Below, one piece after another: positions 1 to 11,175 of a stretch of 64,000 bases of DNA (its first letter is position 1; each line of letters begins with the position of its first letter). Source of the DNA: Tholera decimalis (lineage: Eukaryota > Arthropoda > Insecta > Lepidoptera > Noctuidae); contig OW964561.2 in the NCBI GenBank assembly GCA_943138885.2, positions 35,169,182-35,233,181 of the forward strand, given 5' to 3'. The translations under genes were made by a program, and so were the position numbers. The notes under the pieces are model-generated. The model had not been told where the DNA came from. It saw nothing but the letters and a program-made list of their open reading frames with translations, and made no database searches.

Positions 1-2
1 TC

Positions 3-70
3 GCGACTGGTAACGGAATCGCCGCGTGCTCGCGACGACTCGTAACGGAATCGCCGTGTTTCCGCGACGA
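3..70. repeat. short tandem repeat, ~34-bp unit, at window edge
   Basis: Two units sharing GTAACGGAATCGCCG follow each other at the very start of the window, each flanked by CGCGAC. The array probably continues to the left of the window. No coding signal. Confidence 0.6.
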
Positions 71-324
71 GGCGTTGTGCAATAGTTTTGTTGAAAGAGT
101 TCAGTTAGGTGCCAGACGAGAGCGAAATAAGTAGTGTCTCAGTCAATAAATTAATTATTTATTATGGATGTAGTGATCTGAGGTGCTTGTGCAATTACGC
201 TAGTGAATATGCAGTTATTGTTATAAAGAATAAACTAAAACGAATAAACAGAAGAATAAACTTTTCAATGTTAAACATTGTACTTATATTATTTAAAAAG
301 CTTGTCGATACTTAACGTCCTTGC

Positions 325-600
325 TTGAGGAGAGGCAACGCTGAAATGACGCTGCGTTTGACAGCGCGCCCGCAGCGCGCTCGCTGCGAGAGCGCCGCGT
401 TCGGCGGCGAGCGCGCGGCGTGCGCGCCACCAGTAGCGACGATTCCGCGGCGACACGACGACGTTACGCGCGCACATTACCACTCGTCGCATCGCCGCGA
501 TAACATCGCCGTGTGGAGACGCGTTCATAGAGAGTCTATAGAAATACGTGGCACGGCGATATTATCGCCGCGGTTCTCTCGCTCGTGGAGACAGCCCCTT
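325..600. other. GC-rich, CpG-dense patch with inverted repeat
   Basis: This stretch is far richer in CG dinucleotides than the AT-rich DNA around it. It contains CGCGCTCGCTGCGAGAGCG-type internal pairing and a larger inverted repeat: about 490-512 (TCGCCGCGATAACATCGCC) pairs with about 552-572. Open frames on both strands here are a by-product of high GC and resemble no family I know. It could be a promoter island or part of a retroelement leader; neither can be decided from the sequence. Confidence 0.45.
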
Positions 601-603
601 AGC

Positions 604-683
604 GATGAATCCGCTCGTAAAGGACCAAAAATGAATCCGCTTGTAAGGACCAAAAATTGAATCCGCTCGTAAGGATAAAAAAA
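604..683 (+). repeat. tandem repeat, ~26-bp unit
   Basis: Three units of the form AATCCGCTCGTAAGGACC plus an A-run occur back to back, with small changes in each. Confidence 0.75.
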
Positions 684-689
684 AGGATG

Positions 690-1434
690 AATGAACAGTA
701 GTTAGTTACCATCATTTTTAACTGAAAATGAAAACTTACAAAATTACTATTAAAGTTTGTTTTGTATGAAGTACGATAGAAGTCAGATATAAAAGTCTAA
801 AAGAGAAAAATAAAAGCGCTTGCATAGAAAGAGGACAATAAAAATCAAGTGTTTCCCTGTTCTATTTAAATGATTTCGTTTCGGGATCCATTGCTCGTTT
901 AGGTTTATTGCCATGACCGACCGCGATGCCATCATTGTCGAATTTCGCTTTCAGGAGTAACAGCTGTTGAAATTTGTGTCACAAGATTACTAAACACAAA
1001 AGAGGGTTAGTATACAATCCTATACGTTATTTGTTGAGTACAAAAAAATCGTTTAAAAAACCAATATAAGACAGCAACAATGGTTTGATATTTAAACAAC
1101 CTACATATTCAAAAGGCTTGCACGTACATGTGTTTTTTATTCGCTACCATAGGTAATAAAATAAACCATAAAAATTAACGAACATATTCCGATTATTTAC
1201 AATCGTAGGCGAGAATCCTTTGTTGAATATATGTAAAAGTTACTTTACGTAGATTTGCAAGCAAACTCAATTCAACTCAATTTCAAAATATATATTTACT
1301 ACATCTGTACTTATAGCTTTTTGTCTGATATAGTTTATAATAAGGCAACTATATATAAAACTAAACTTTTACACACTTCTCACAACTCACGCAGACGCTT
1401 CATCTATTCCTTTATAGGTTTATTTCCTTTTTAG
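690..1434. other. AT-rich stretch, nothing recognised
   Basis: No reading frame, structural RNA or known repeat end was recognised in this interval. Confidence 0.5.
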
Positions 1435-1500
1435 GGTTCCGTAGTAGAAGAAACCCTTACAGTTTCACCATGTCCGTCTGTCCATCGGCCTGACCGCAGC
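1434..1500 (-). mobile_element. fragment of GGGTTCCGTAG-ended repeat
   Basis: AGGGTTCCGTAGTAGAAG followed by the CATGTCCGTCTGTCC block matches the terminal part of the fuller copies at 3834-4699 and 30708-31296, reverse orientation. Confidence 0.6.
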
Positions 1501-1904
1501 TTAGCTCAGAATCTGTTGTTACTGGAACGCTGAAATATTAATAGAATATTTTACCGAGAATAAACTTTTATCCCGAAGTCAGAATTGAAGCGGGAAAAAT
1601 CTCCTACTGCAACGAAATCGCGGGCAAAGAGAGTATTTTATATAACAGTTCTAGAACTCAAGATGTTATTGAACCAATGTTTCTAAGAATTTCATGGAAA
1701 TTTTGGTTTGCGTATTCCAAATTACGTTTGCGTAGGTATCTCTTGAATAATATTATTGCGTAACTGATAAACTCTAGTAGCACGGCAACGAAATTATATT
1801 ACAATAATAAAAACTTACAAATAATAATCACTATTACGAATCTCTTGGAGATTATATAAGGCAAATTAATATAATAATGCCAATATTATGCCAGTAGGTT
1901 ATAA

Positions 1905-2060
1905 TAAATCCGGGGTTGCGGGAAAGTTCTAACGAGATAACGTAGCCCTGGATCACAAAGGCAACTGAAGGAGCGGGGAGTGTTATTAGTCAGTACAAGT
2001 CTGACACTCCCTTCCGCTATACACACAGCGGGAGGTTTTCCCACCCAGAAAAAATAAAGG
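1905..2060 (+). mobile_element. non-LTR retrotransposon 3' UTR fragment
   Basis: Shares the block order GGGGTTGCGGGAA / TCTAACGAG / TTAGTCAGTA / TCTGACACTCCCTTCCGC / TTTTCCCACCC with the 3' UTR of the poly(A)-tailed insert at 49625-50433, so it is a 5'-truncated tail of the same or a sister family. Related pieces lie at about 7262-7425 (minus), 20960-21022, 38478-38610 and 38655-38825. Confidence 0.7.
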
Positions 2061-2254
2061 TCATGAAAATATCCCTGCAGCTGCGGAAAAAAACTAGGTT
2101 TTATTAAACATAACTTTATATAGTTTGTCGCCAACTATCCCATGATTGGCCTTTCATACAAACGTGGGTAGAGAAATATAACTCGGTGCTCCGATAAGAG
2201 ACAAAATAAGACACAATAAAATTCTCTACACTTTTCCAACTATATACTTAAGGT

Positions 2255-2530
2255 TCAGCATAGATAGATAGATAGAATATATACTTTATTGTACACCAAA
2301 AATTGAAACACACTTACATAACCTTATTTCTATAACTTTGGTTACAAAGGCGGTCTTATCGCTGAGAGCGATGTCTTCCAGACAACCTTTGGAAATACTT
2401 TAAAAGCTTTAATTGTATTGGGGAGGGCTAAATATTAGTGTACTACAAATAATCAGAACGGAAAAACTAATTAAAATATATAAGTATATATATATATATA
2501 AAAATACAATACATAATTATATGAAATATA
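2255..2530 (-). mobile_element. non-LTR-like 3' end with (TAGA)n tail
   Basis: Read on the minus strand this ends in GTACAATAAAGTATAT followed by tetranucleotide repeats. The same block is at 12247-12428 (plus) and, in part, at 33768-33900 (minus), including the flanking AGCCCTCC segment and TA run. An AATAAAG-type signal and simple-repeat tail suggest a retrotransposon 3' end. No coding part is attached. Confidence 0.55.
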
Positions 2531-2823
2531 TAAATATAATGTGCTCTTTAACATCGTGTGGAGAAAAACAAAGAAAAAAAAACTTGACAGGTGTCAATGG
2601 ACACCCGGATGGAACGAAGTTCCTTTCGATTAATTAGTGAAGGAATTGTAATAAAATTTTAAATTGTTATTGTTGAAATTATTATAAAATGTTATTTATT
2701 TGGATCCATTTTTATAAGAATTAATATATTATATAATAATATAATAATTAAATACAATAATTAATAATTATAATCCTTTTTCGTTCCTTATTTTCCTAAT
2801 CAATATCTGGCTTGCTTTCTATA

Positions 2824-2848
2824 AGAGAGAGAGAGAGAGACAGACAGA
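2824..2848. repeat. (GA)n microsatellite
   Basis: Pure GA/GACA dinucleotide run. Confidence 0.8.
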
Positions 2849-3114
2849 GAAACATGCGCACGCCGCACGGCTTACAATAGCTTACTATAGCAAACAGTGT
2901 CGTTACAACTTTTCGTCTTAATTTTTTCCGTCTAGCCCCCTTTCGCAACGCGCGATGTTTCGTACCGATCGTTTCCGAACGTACTCTTTTGACATAAAGA
3001 AATTTGATCTTGACATTACTCTGACTTGACAGATAGACTTTGCTTGGAAAAAATGCCGGTCGTCGGGACCTTCTTGTAATTGTAATTGTAATTAAGATAT
3101 CTTGTGAAATCGCC

Positions 3115-3440
3115 TGTTGAAACCGATAATTGGGTCGCGATTATCTATTGTTGAAGTGTAATCCCCATTTTGATGAATAACCCGGGATATTTTGGGATTG
3201 TCGCCGGTTGGGTGCCACGGAATGGCACGCGCTTTAGTTGAAAATAAATAGTTGGAAATCGAATTGGATCTCACGTAATATTAGCAGATTGAGTGTGAAC
3301 AGTGTTTAATTGGACCTTGTAATCCCGGATTGACGAGAATCCAGGGATATTTCTCGGAATATATCGCCTTATTGCGTCCATCGCGTGGCACGCGCTTTGC
3401 TGGAAACGAGTTGGGTGTGATGCTGAGTTGGAACCGCGCC
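3115..3440 (+). repeat. diverged tandem duplication, ~165-bp unit
   Basis: Two successive units share the same landmarks in order: TGTAATCCC, GGGATATTT, TATCGCC/TGTCGCC, GGCACGCGCTTT, then GGAAA/GAAAA. The landmarks recur about 165 bp apart, with substitutions and small indels between them. Open frames on the minus strand run through both units but carry no recognised domain. Confidence 0.65.
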
Positions 3441-3833
3441 ATCTGGAGACTGGCGTCTTGTGAACGTCCACACACTTGACTTACATCACACTTTCAATTA
3501 CTCATCTCATATTACATACAAACCACATTTAGACGTGATCAAGCTGATCCTGATTGCCGTCTACAGCTCAGGTTAGTGGTATCAATATTGTGTAACCTTG
3601 TTCATTGAAAGCAACGTTTATAGCTCCACGTACCGTGGACAGTTTCGGACACCCAGTTATCGTTGGCTGGCCTATTGCAGTCCTGATTCACGCGATAAGG
3701 AACTTCGTTCCAATAATCATAAATTTGAAAGAAAATGATGGGCAACCGGGATTTTAGAAGCAGCTATAGAAATAGTGCCTACTTTACCACCATGATCCAG
3801 AAACTGTGTAACACAATATCCTTTAGCAAAAAA

Positions 3834-4699
3834 CCGGTCAAGTGCGTGTCAGGCCACGCGCAGTGTAGGGTTCCGTAGTTTTTATAACAGCCAAGTGCGT
3901 GTCGTATTCGCTGACTGATCGTTTCGTACCATGCTCTAACTAAAAGCCAAACATGACTACCTAACTAATTTGACTTCCTATACAAATCCTCACCTGATCC
4001 GACAATTTTGCACGAAAAGTTTTAATTTTTTTTAGAGATTTGTATAAAACTTGTCATAGCCGGTGTTTAGAATTTAAATACGGACACAGAGCTAGACTAC
4101 TCAATCGTCACAAGAAGCTAGCACGATACAACTGGCGCTTAGCGCCATCTATCGACATTTCTGTAGAGTTGTTCGAAATTTTCGAGTCAAATACAATTGG
4201 TCGACTATTACTCGTAAACTTGTAAAGCCCACTTATGTGTGATAGTTTTCCTTTAAATTTCGTTATATATAGGTACTACTGCCGTGACATTTGAATTTCT
4301 AACTACAACCGGTTAGTTGATAGAGGGGGGACACCTGACTCTAACGTAAAATTGGTAATTTAAAGCTTGATAAGTCACGAACGGTTTACTTAATCAAAAA
4401 ACTGTCTTACCAAACCCCTAATATTTTTGAAAGACCTATCCAACGATATCCCACACTATGGGAAGAACGAAAAAAAATAATTATCATCCCACTTTACATG
4501 TATGGGAGGTACCCTAAGTAATTTTTTTTTTTTCAAAATTGTGTTTTACCACTTTTTCGGCGTCATTAACGTGTATACTCATGCCAAAGTACAACTTTCT
4601 AGTACCAATAGTTTTTGAGCTAAACCGCGGACAGACGGACAGACAGACGGACATGGCGAAACTATAAGGGTTCCTTGTTGACTACGGAACCCTAAAAAG
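3834..4699 (+). mobile_element. ~870-bp interspersed element with GGGTTCCGTAG ends
   Basis: The left end carries AAGTGCGTGTCAGG and AGGGTTCCGTAG; the right end carries CGAAACTATAAGGGTTCC and GACTACGGAACCCTAAAAA. The two ends therefore contain inverted GGGTTCCGTAG blocks. No transposase is encoded, so it is a non-autonomous element. A related ~590-bp copy lies at 30708-31296, and fragments lie near 1434, 21285 and 55377. Confidence 0.65.
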
Positions 4700-5066
4700 G
4701 TGACAGAGTTTCTGGCTATTGACCACCTGTCGATAGATGACAGCCGGTACCAATGGCTTTCCGTTTTTTCCGAGGCATAAAAGAGTCTCTATATGTATAT
4801 CATTGATAGGTGTGCCCATCACGGACCGACCTTGACAAGCGCTACTAATCCTCGATTAACGAGCTATGTGGCTGTTATTATTTAGCCACAAACAATATAT
4901 TGATCAGAAATTATAGGCAAAAAGATATCAGCCACTTGGGCTGCCAAATTTGCTGGGGTTACGGAATTGTTCGAAAGATTTACGGCAGCCTCCGAACACG
5001 AAGCCTTAGATTTAGAGTAGAAACACACGAGTAGATACATACTTAACATAATCAGCCTACTGTATT

Positions 5067-5205
5067 GACGGGCCTGTTGGTCTAGTGCTGCTATGCTCAA
5101 GGTCGTGGGTTTGATTCCCACCCAGGACAAATGTTTGTGTGATGAGCATGATCATTTGTTCTTTGTCTGGGTGTAATTTATCTATAATATGTATGTATTT
5201 AGAAA
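5067..5205 (+). mobile_element. tRNA-derived SINE
   Basis: The head resembles a tRNA gene: an A-box-like TTGGTCTAGTGCT and a B-box-like GGGTTTGATTCCCACCC about 35 bp further on. A body with TTTGTCTGGGTGT and an AT-rich tail follow. The anticodon arm does not fold into a clean tRNA, so this is a SINE rather than a tRNA gene. The 390-bp element that follows sits directly against its tail. Confidence 0.65.
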
Positions 5206-5209
5206 TATA

Positions 5210-5594
5210 CAACGTGTAACGGAAACCCCATATCTATCCAAGAGGGCTGAAGAAAACATCTGGTATGGAGTCTATAAGCAGAGTTTCAGCACAAAATAAC
5301 TGACTCAAAGAATTGATACCAAATTATTGGTTTCATATATTTCTTGAATATCAATCATAACAAACATGTCACAGCACTACGAGGGTCAATAACTTTCCAC
5401 GTCACTTGCCAATAACACGATGATTCTCTTTGTTCTTATTAATTTGAAAAATTCGGTCTCTGGTATCAGTGTATTGGAATTTGTAACAAGTTCTACACAC
5501 GTAGACTTAGGATTACAAAACCCTTGCCATATCGTTTGTTATCATCCAAAGAAGCCATGCACTTGGTATGTATATACCCTTTAAATTACACGTT
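5210..5594 (+). mobile_element. 390-bp TIR element, copy 1
   Basis: Begins (TATA)CAACGTGTAACGGAAA and ends AAATTACACGTT(ATATA), giving short inverted ends with TA-rich flanks. It carries no reading frame. Four more copies lie at 21875-22264, 22847-23240, 38073-38447 and 54032-54417, so this is an abundant non-autonomous DNA-element family. Confidence 0.8.
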
Positions 5595-5710
5595 ATATAT
5601 GTATGTTTATCAGTTGTCTAGTACTCCTAGCACAAGCTCTGCTTAGTTCGGGACTAGATGGCGTTATGTGAAAGTTGTGGAATATTATTATATTATATTA
5701 TTATTATTAC

Positions 5711-5725
5711 TGTTCAGAAACTGGG
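5711..5725. repeat. target-site duplication, left copy
   Basis: TGTTCAGAAACTGGG is repeated exactly at 6237-6251, flanking the non-LTR fragment between them. Confidence 0.7.
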
Positions 5726-6236
5726 TGCTTTAGGAAAAGGCTGTTTGATATGAAGTTGTGCGAGGTTAGTGTATGCTATTGAGCACACACCACGTGCTGT
5801 GGGTCTGCCCCCTCTATGAAGATGACAGACGAAAGATGATGGATGGGATTGTCTGCGGTGAGGTCGGCCCAATTTACTACTCGTGAGCACACCGGTGAAC
5901 ATTGGCCGGCTACTGGATTTCGCACACATGTGGCACACCGCCCGGAGCGCCATGGTGCTAGCGGAGCGACGAGGAGTGTTGTGAGGCTGAGGCTCTGGAA
6001 GAAGAAGTTTGGCGACGACGATAAAGACTGGCGATGACGACGACGAAGGCTGTGTTGCCGCAAGTTGCTTGCCCAGATGGGAGAAAGTACAAAGGGACAC
6101 ATGGCTAACTTGTAGGGATTAAGAAGCGCCTGCGGACGCATAAAATAAGATTGCCAAGGGTGCTATGTCCGCAGCCGCCCCACGATTCGGCCCGTAGAAC
6201 TTATGTTGGTCGGGTCATGGGAAGGTTTGGAGGGAG
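5726..6236 (+). pseudogene. 5'-truncated R1-like non-LTR retrotransposon
   Basis: After one frameshift the plus strand reads HVLWVCPLYEDDRRKMM, which fits the C-terminal zinc-binding region (H...C) found after RNase H in R1-like ORF2 proteins. Downstream frames hold CGTMWH-type remains, several stops and an acidic/arginine-rich tail. It is a C-terminal fragment of about 510 bp bounded by a 15-bp direct repeat, as expected for target-primed insertion with 5' truncation. No poly(A) tail remains. Family assignment is inference from the motif only. Confidence 0.6.
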
Positions 6237-6251
6237 TGTTCAGAAACTGGG
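6237..6251. repeat. target-site duplication, right copy
   Basis: Exact match to 5711-5725. Confidence 0.7.
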
Positions 6252-6289
6252 CTCCTTCTTATGACAGAGAATGGACCTTAATCCGACAC

Positions 6290-6530
6290 GCGGGCTCTGT
6301 GCGATTTGGTGGATGTCACATGTATTCGGATTTTCGATTCTTGGACTTGATTGTTGTTTTCCTCACAATGTTTTCCTTCAGCGTATTGAGAGCAGCAGTG
6401 ATATTGAAAATATCAAGTACCTAATGTGCTTGCCAGGGTTCGTAACTTACCAAACTAACCTTTATTTAGTAAGGCGTATATGTAACCACAGAGGTCACAC
6501 ACTGGTCTCAACTTCATCTTCATAAAACCT
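6290..6530 (+). mobile_element. probable RTE/SINE 3' end fragment
   Basis: Contains TTTTCCTCACAATGTTTTCCTTCAGCG in two adjoining blocks (each under 20 bases), a signature common in lepidopteran RTE and SINE 3' regions. No coding part remains. Confidence 0.4.
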
Positions 6531-6539
6531 TGTTACTGG

Positions 6540-7260
6540 TAGAAACTGATTTTTGATCTACTAAGATTGTATTGGAATCACTGGTCCCCAAGACACAGGC
6601 TATAAACCTAGTTTGGGAGCCAGTATATAATTTATGCATATTATGTGTACATTGTACTTGCCATCTTTGTATATTATTAAACATATTATCTAATCAACGA
6701 CTCGACACATAATACAATGTTATTTCATTTGCACATTATTAATTTCGGAATGTCTGAGGAAACAATAATCAAAAACATGCACCGGTCTTTAAAACGATTG
6801 TGATTCGTTTTTAAAACGAGTGTATACAGAATGTCCTTAAAAAGATATCCCTTTTATATTAGTCTTCAACGTGGGACTTGCAATTTATATATTGCCCAGA
6901 CATATTTAATCCATGTATTCGCCCGCAGTCTCCTTCCACTAGTAATAAAAAGGCAACCCAGCAGACAGCTGTCGTCTCACGATATTCAGATCACGTCTGA
7001 CGTTTTATTATTTTGAACTTTTGCGTAATCGTGGCCGCTATCTTTATTTATGATGCTTCCTAATTTTCCGCCATAATTTTGTAAACCAAAACAGCTTCGG
7101 TAACATTGTTGTCACGTCGAAATACTTTTAACACAGATTCAGCAAAATGGGGATGTTTTCATGGCCTACTGATCTGTGGCAGACAAAAAGAGACCTTGAA
7201 TAATTATACACCAATTTGGTAACGCGATTTGCCCTTTTCATACGCGTCTTTTTTGTCACG
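6540..7260. other. no recognised feature
   Basis: AT-rich interval. The frames present are short and have no recognised domain. Confidence 0.5.
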
Positions 7261-7261
7261 A

Positions 7262-7425
7262 GGGGAGAAATCATCACAGGCTTCTCCTACTCTGAGCGGA
7301 GTAGAAGGGAGTGTCAGACTTCTAATCTAATGAATATAAATCCACTCTTTTCCTTCAGTTACCATTGCGTTCCGAGGCCGTGATGGTTAAAAGATTCCTG
7401 CAACCCCATAGTGGTATTTGTCTAG
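7262..7425 (-). mobile_element. non-LTR 3' UTR fragment, minus strand
   Basis: Reverse complement carries GGGGTTGCAGGAATC, ACGGCCTCGGAACGCA, CTGACACTCCCTTCTACTCC and GATGATTTCTCCCC, the same block order as at 1905-2060 and 50220-50380. Confidence 0.65.
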
Positions 7426-8232
7426 AATTTATAATGTACATAGGTAGAGTAATGTACATATAAGTGGTTATATCATGTTTAAGTTCAGCTTACAACTTAG
7501 CGTTCATTTTAAAAATAGAAAAATAGCAAGCTGTGCATAGTGAAAAGAAAACCATTCACCGGCGTTGATGAAGGTCCTAACCGCAACCGCATTGTGAGAG
7601 CAGATGAGCAAAAAACCACAACACAGTCTTAAAATTAAAAAAAAAGTCTATACTTTTTTTATTCTCTGGCTCTTGTATTTTTTTACGTAAATATTGGATT
7701 TGTTAGTAAACAAACCATTTCCGTAAGAATATATTGCAATAGTAGTTGTAAGGTTATAAAATATTTACTATCTCCTTGGCCGGAAGCCACGATCTGTGAG
7801 TATGGAAGCCGTCGTAAAATCTAACGGCCCTTTGTTTCCTGCAGTAAATATATAGTTTCACTCAATAAAGATGTAGCAAAGGGCTCTCACAGTAAGTGGA
7901 TGTCTTTGATATGTGAATTAAAGGAGAAGATTGATTACAATATCAAGGGAGCTCTTGGCTAAATAATTAATTCCTGCATGACATATATGTTAGAGATTAG
8001 AGATCGTTGGAGAGTTTAAGACTTTCGATGCCTGCACATTCTACTAAATTCTATAGGTCATCCTTTACGGTGCAAGCTATATGTTTTTGGAATGCATTGC
8101 CGGTATCAGAAAGACAAGCTCAGTCACTCACTACTTTTAAAAGCTTGGTTCCTAATAATTTTCTTTCAAATTTATGATTATTCTTTTGTTTTTTCTCCAC
8201 ATGATGTTAAAGAACGTAAGTATTGTATTTAT

Positions 8233-8308
8233 ATTTATAAAAATGTATATATATATATATATTGTATTTATATTTATATAAATGTATATATATATATATA
8301 TATATATA
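8233..8308. repeat. AT microsatellites within a ~47-bp duplication
   Basis: ATTGTATTTATATTTATA plus a TA run occurs twice in succession. The frames reading YIYIYI here are artefacts of the repeat. Confidence 0.75.
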
Positions 8309-9138
8309 CATCCTGGAATCTTTCTGGCGTCATGCACGTCGTGCAACCTTACGACGTCCCCCAGTTCCCCTTATATTTTTTAACAAGTCTAAATGAATAT
8401 TGCTTAGTTTGTCGATTTCCAGCAACGTGGGGTACGTCATTTTCCGATAATTTTATTTTTCGCGATATTCCTCCTGCAGTCATGCCCCAACATTTTTGAA
8501 CCCCGAACCATGGTAATACATTCTAGGCGTCCTGGATATATTGATTGCGATTTACCTATGGCATGGACTACTTAACGTCCCCGCAGGTATTTGGGAGTGC
8601 GACGTTGCCAGCTTTCGATTTATCTACTCATCTCTTTCTTTTATTATCGCTTGACAATAGTCCACAGTTTGAACATTACACTTGTCACAATATTCGTAAG
8701 ATGTGCTAATATACGGATGCCCGATATTGATATCTGTGAATATCGCATATTATGCTATTAATATATTAAAGAGTTTGTTGTGTTGTTAGGAGCGTAAATA
8801 AAAGGATTGAATAGTAAACGTATAGCTTCTCTTTCATACAAAACTAAACGAACGGATTTGAATGACATTAGGGACTGAAATACCTAGTTAATAGTAAGAT
8901 GAACAATTATTGAGGTTCCAGTGAGATTTTTACATGAGAAGTCGCGGGACATATCTAGAATGACATACTATTGTAAATATTTCTCTATTTTTTACCAATT
9001 TAAACAATGTGCACAGTAAGTTCATTGGTGAGTCAAGTTAAGATTTAGTATGATAGAAATAGCTTAGCTAAGCTTAGTATGTCTATGCAAAACATCACGA
9101 AGACGTTGGCATGTCTCTCTTTTCCTCGTGTGGTCTGC

Positions 9139-9144
<6 letters not shown>

Positions 9145-9170
<26 letters not shown>
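9145..9170. repeat. (AG)n microsatellite
   Basis: Pure AG run of about 26 bp; the aligned position in the second unit (11157-11175) is a CT run. Confidence 0.85.
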
Positions 9171-9630
9171 TTAAGTACTTCTGGTCATCAGATCCTTATA
9201 TAATGGGTCACATAGGTGATGAAGGCCTAGTGTCTCCATCGCCGGGTAAAGGCCAGTTTCCAGCAAGTACATGGTGGGATCTTATGAAGTTAGTAAAAAC
9301 TGGTCAAGTTACAAACTGAGCTTCCCTGAACACGAAAGTGCAACCGAAAGCACTGTGGGCTTTCTCGTTCAAGTCTAGTGCCGCCTGATTGGGTATATAG
9401 TACCTCCATCTTACAGTAGTTTGCAGCCTAATAGCATTCCTGCAATTAAGGTCACCAGGCAATTGAACGTCCATATATAGCTTTTGACGTCCGTATATAC
9501 CTATTGCATGTCCGTATATATATTGTGGTTATTGATGATAGGCTCGATTCTGACTACTATCTCACCTGATGGTAAGCTGTATTTATTGTGTGCACGACCA
9601 AGGTGTGGAACTGTCTGCCGGCTCCTGTAT

Positions 9631-9665
9631 AATTAAGAGAGAACAGTGTCTGTTCTCTCTTAATT
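9631..9665. repeat. short-loop inverted duplication (16-bp arms)
   Basis: AATTAAGAGAGAACAG at 9631-9646 is followed, after a 3-nt gap, by its exact reverse complement at 9650-9665. Confidence 0.9.
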
Positions 9666-9694
9666 CTTAATTCTGGGCTTGCTCATTCCTTCTT

Positions 9695-10440
9695 AGACCT
9701 CATCTTTATTAATAATATGCTCACATTTGACTAGCATCTCACCTGATGGTGAAGCGATGATGTGGTTGAAGACTAAGTACGTTTATCTAGAAGAAACCTA
9801 TTGACTCTAAACTTAAAAAGCCCTAGTATAGCTATAATAGATATTTAATACAGTTCCACTCCATAGCTATAAATTGAAATTTCTCAAAACGTTTTGCGCG
9901 TATGGGTGGGATGTTCACCATGTGACGATGGCTCATCGCCGTTCGTCTTGTAGTCTGATAATGGAACGGGCTTGATGGAATTAGATTGTGTGAGTCCATG
10001 GCACACTCCCCAAAATTTAACCGATAGAATTGCATCGTGTCGCCGATGTTCAAGGCTCTAAAGCTTTGACTCGACCAGCCCCTCGTTGCTAATGAGACGT
10101 TTGGTCGTTTCTCGAATGAGTCAAATGCATCAAGATATTCCGATGTAATTATTGGCAACCAGTTGAGTCTTAGCCGCGACAAACAGACTAAAAGTAAGGG
10201 TCAACGTTACCCCAAGAAGCTCGCTATGATCGCTTACTGGCTCGTTTTCACCACGGAATGATGGAGTCGGTCGAAAACGCCTGGGTCCAAGCGAATTAAA
10301 CTTAACCAAGTTAGCATCAACCCATTTGGGATAACCTTTAAGGACTTATTAAGCGGCCCATCATGACATCACGTAGACCGAATCTGAAACCCATTAGCAT
10401 GGGCGCAGGATATATAAATCCTTCAGCAACTCTGCTGAAG
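9695..10440 (-). pseudogene. decayed non-LTR retrotransposon, minus strand
   Basis: Minus-strand sequence matches the better copy at 13640-15290: the 3' end (CCACATCATCGCTTCACC), the NEW-type C-terminal block, and near 10190-10430 the finger/palm-proximal part of the RT. Frames are broken in several places and part is deleted. It sits inside the left unit of the duplicated segment, so it inserted after, or independently of, the duplication. Confidence 0.6.
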
Positions 10441-10463
10441 ACTGAATTAACCTTAAGTACCGT

Positions 10464-10595
10464 GCATTAAATAGCTATTGAACGTCCGTATATAGCTATT
10501 GAACGTCCATATATAGCTATGGAACGTCCGTATATGGCTATTGAACGTCCATATATAGCTATCGAACGTCCATATATAGCTTTTGAACTTCCGTA
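10464..10595 (+). repeat. 21-bp tandem array, ~6 units
   Basis: Units read TATTGAACGTCCGTATATAGC with variants GTCCATATATAGC. Further units occur at 9464-9530 and 11477-11530. Confidence 0.85.
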
Positions 10596-11156
10596 TTTCG
10601 GGCACTCTAATAGATAGGACATGGTTTTACCAGGCAATAGTGCCCGAGTGCGAGATTCCGCACTTGAGTCTACCTGCGATTGTTACATTTTCGTAAAGAA
10701 GATGACGGGAATCTATTTCTTGCTTGTATTTTTCAAGTGCGCATGCGACTTTCCTTCTTATGACAATGTTTTACTTCGGCCGGTTCTTACATTGAAGCTC
10801 ACGTGGTTGATCATTTATTGAGGTAAAATAAATACAAGAAGCTCAAAGACACAGTGCCCTATCCAAACATGCTATGTAGTTCGGCAATACAATACCCATT
10901 TGGGAGGTTTGGCTCTTACGCACATGCTGATGGGGCTTTACCGTGGGAAAATGTGAGCCCATAGACATAGCTCTATTCTCGCAAATGGTTGACTTAAAAT
11001 GTCCGAAACCTAGGAAGACTTCAGATACGCTATAAATAACAGTCTCATTATTGTGGTTAGGAAGTGTGATTTTTGTATCGGAATGAGCATAGAAACACAT
11101 ATAGAATGGTAAACGTATGTTTCTCTTTTACACAAAACATATTTTTCTAGTGTCTT

Positions 11157-11175
11157 TTCTCTCTCTCTCTCTCTT
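11157..11175. repeat. (CT)n microsatellite
   Basis: Dinucleotide run preceding the second unit of the segmental duplication. Confidence 0.8.

Noticed and set aside
109..660. Frames of 60-111 codons at the window start
   Set aside because: They begin at GTG or run through a GC-rich patch, overlap on both strands and contain no recognised domain.
5067..5140. Possible tRNA gene (plus strand)
   Set aside because: Lacks a clean acceptor stem and anticodon arm; followed by a SINE-type body.
8092..8499. 135-codon frame rich in YIYIY
   Set aside because: Produced by AT microsatellites; the start is not supported and no domain is present.
10464..10595. Possible CRISPR array (21-bp repeats)
   Set aside because: Units are contiguous without unique spacers and lie in a eukaryotic repeat; it is a tandem array.
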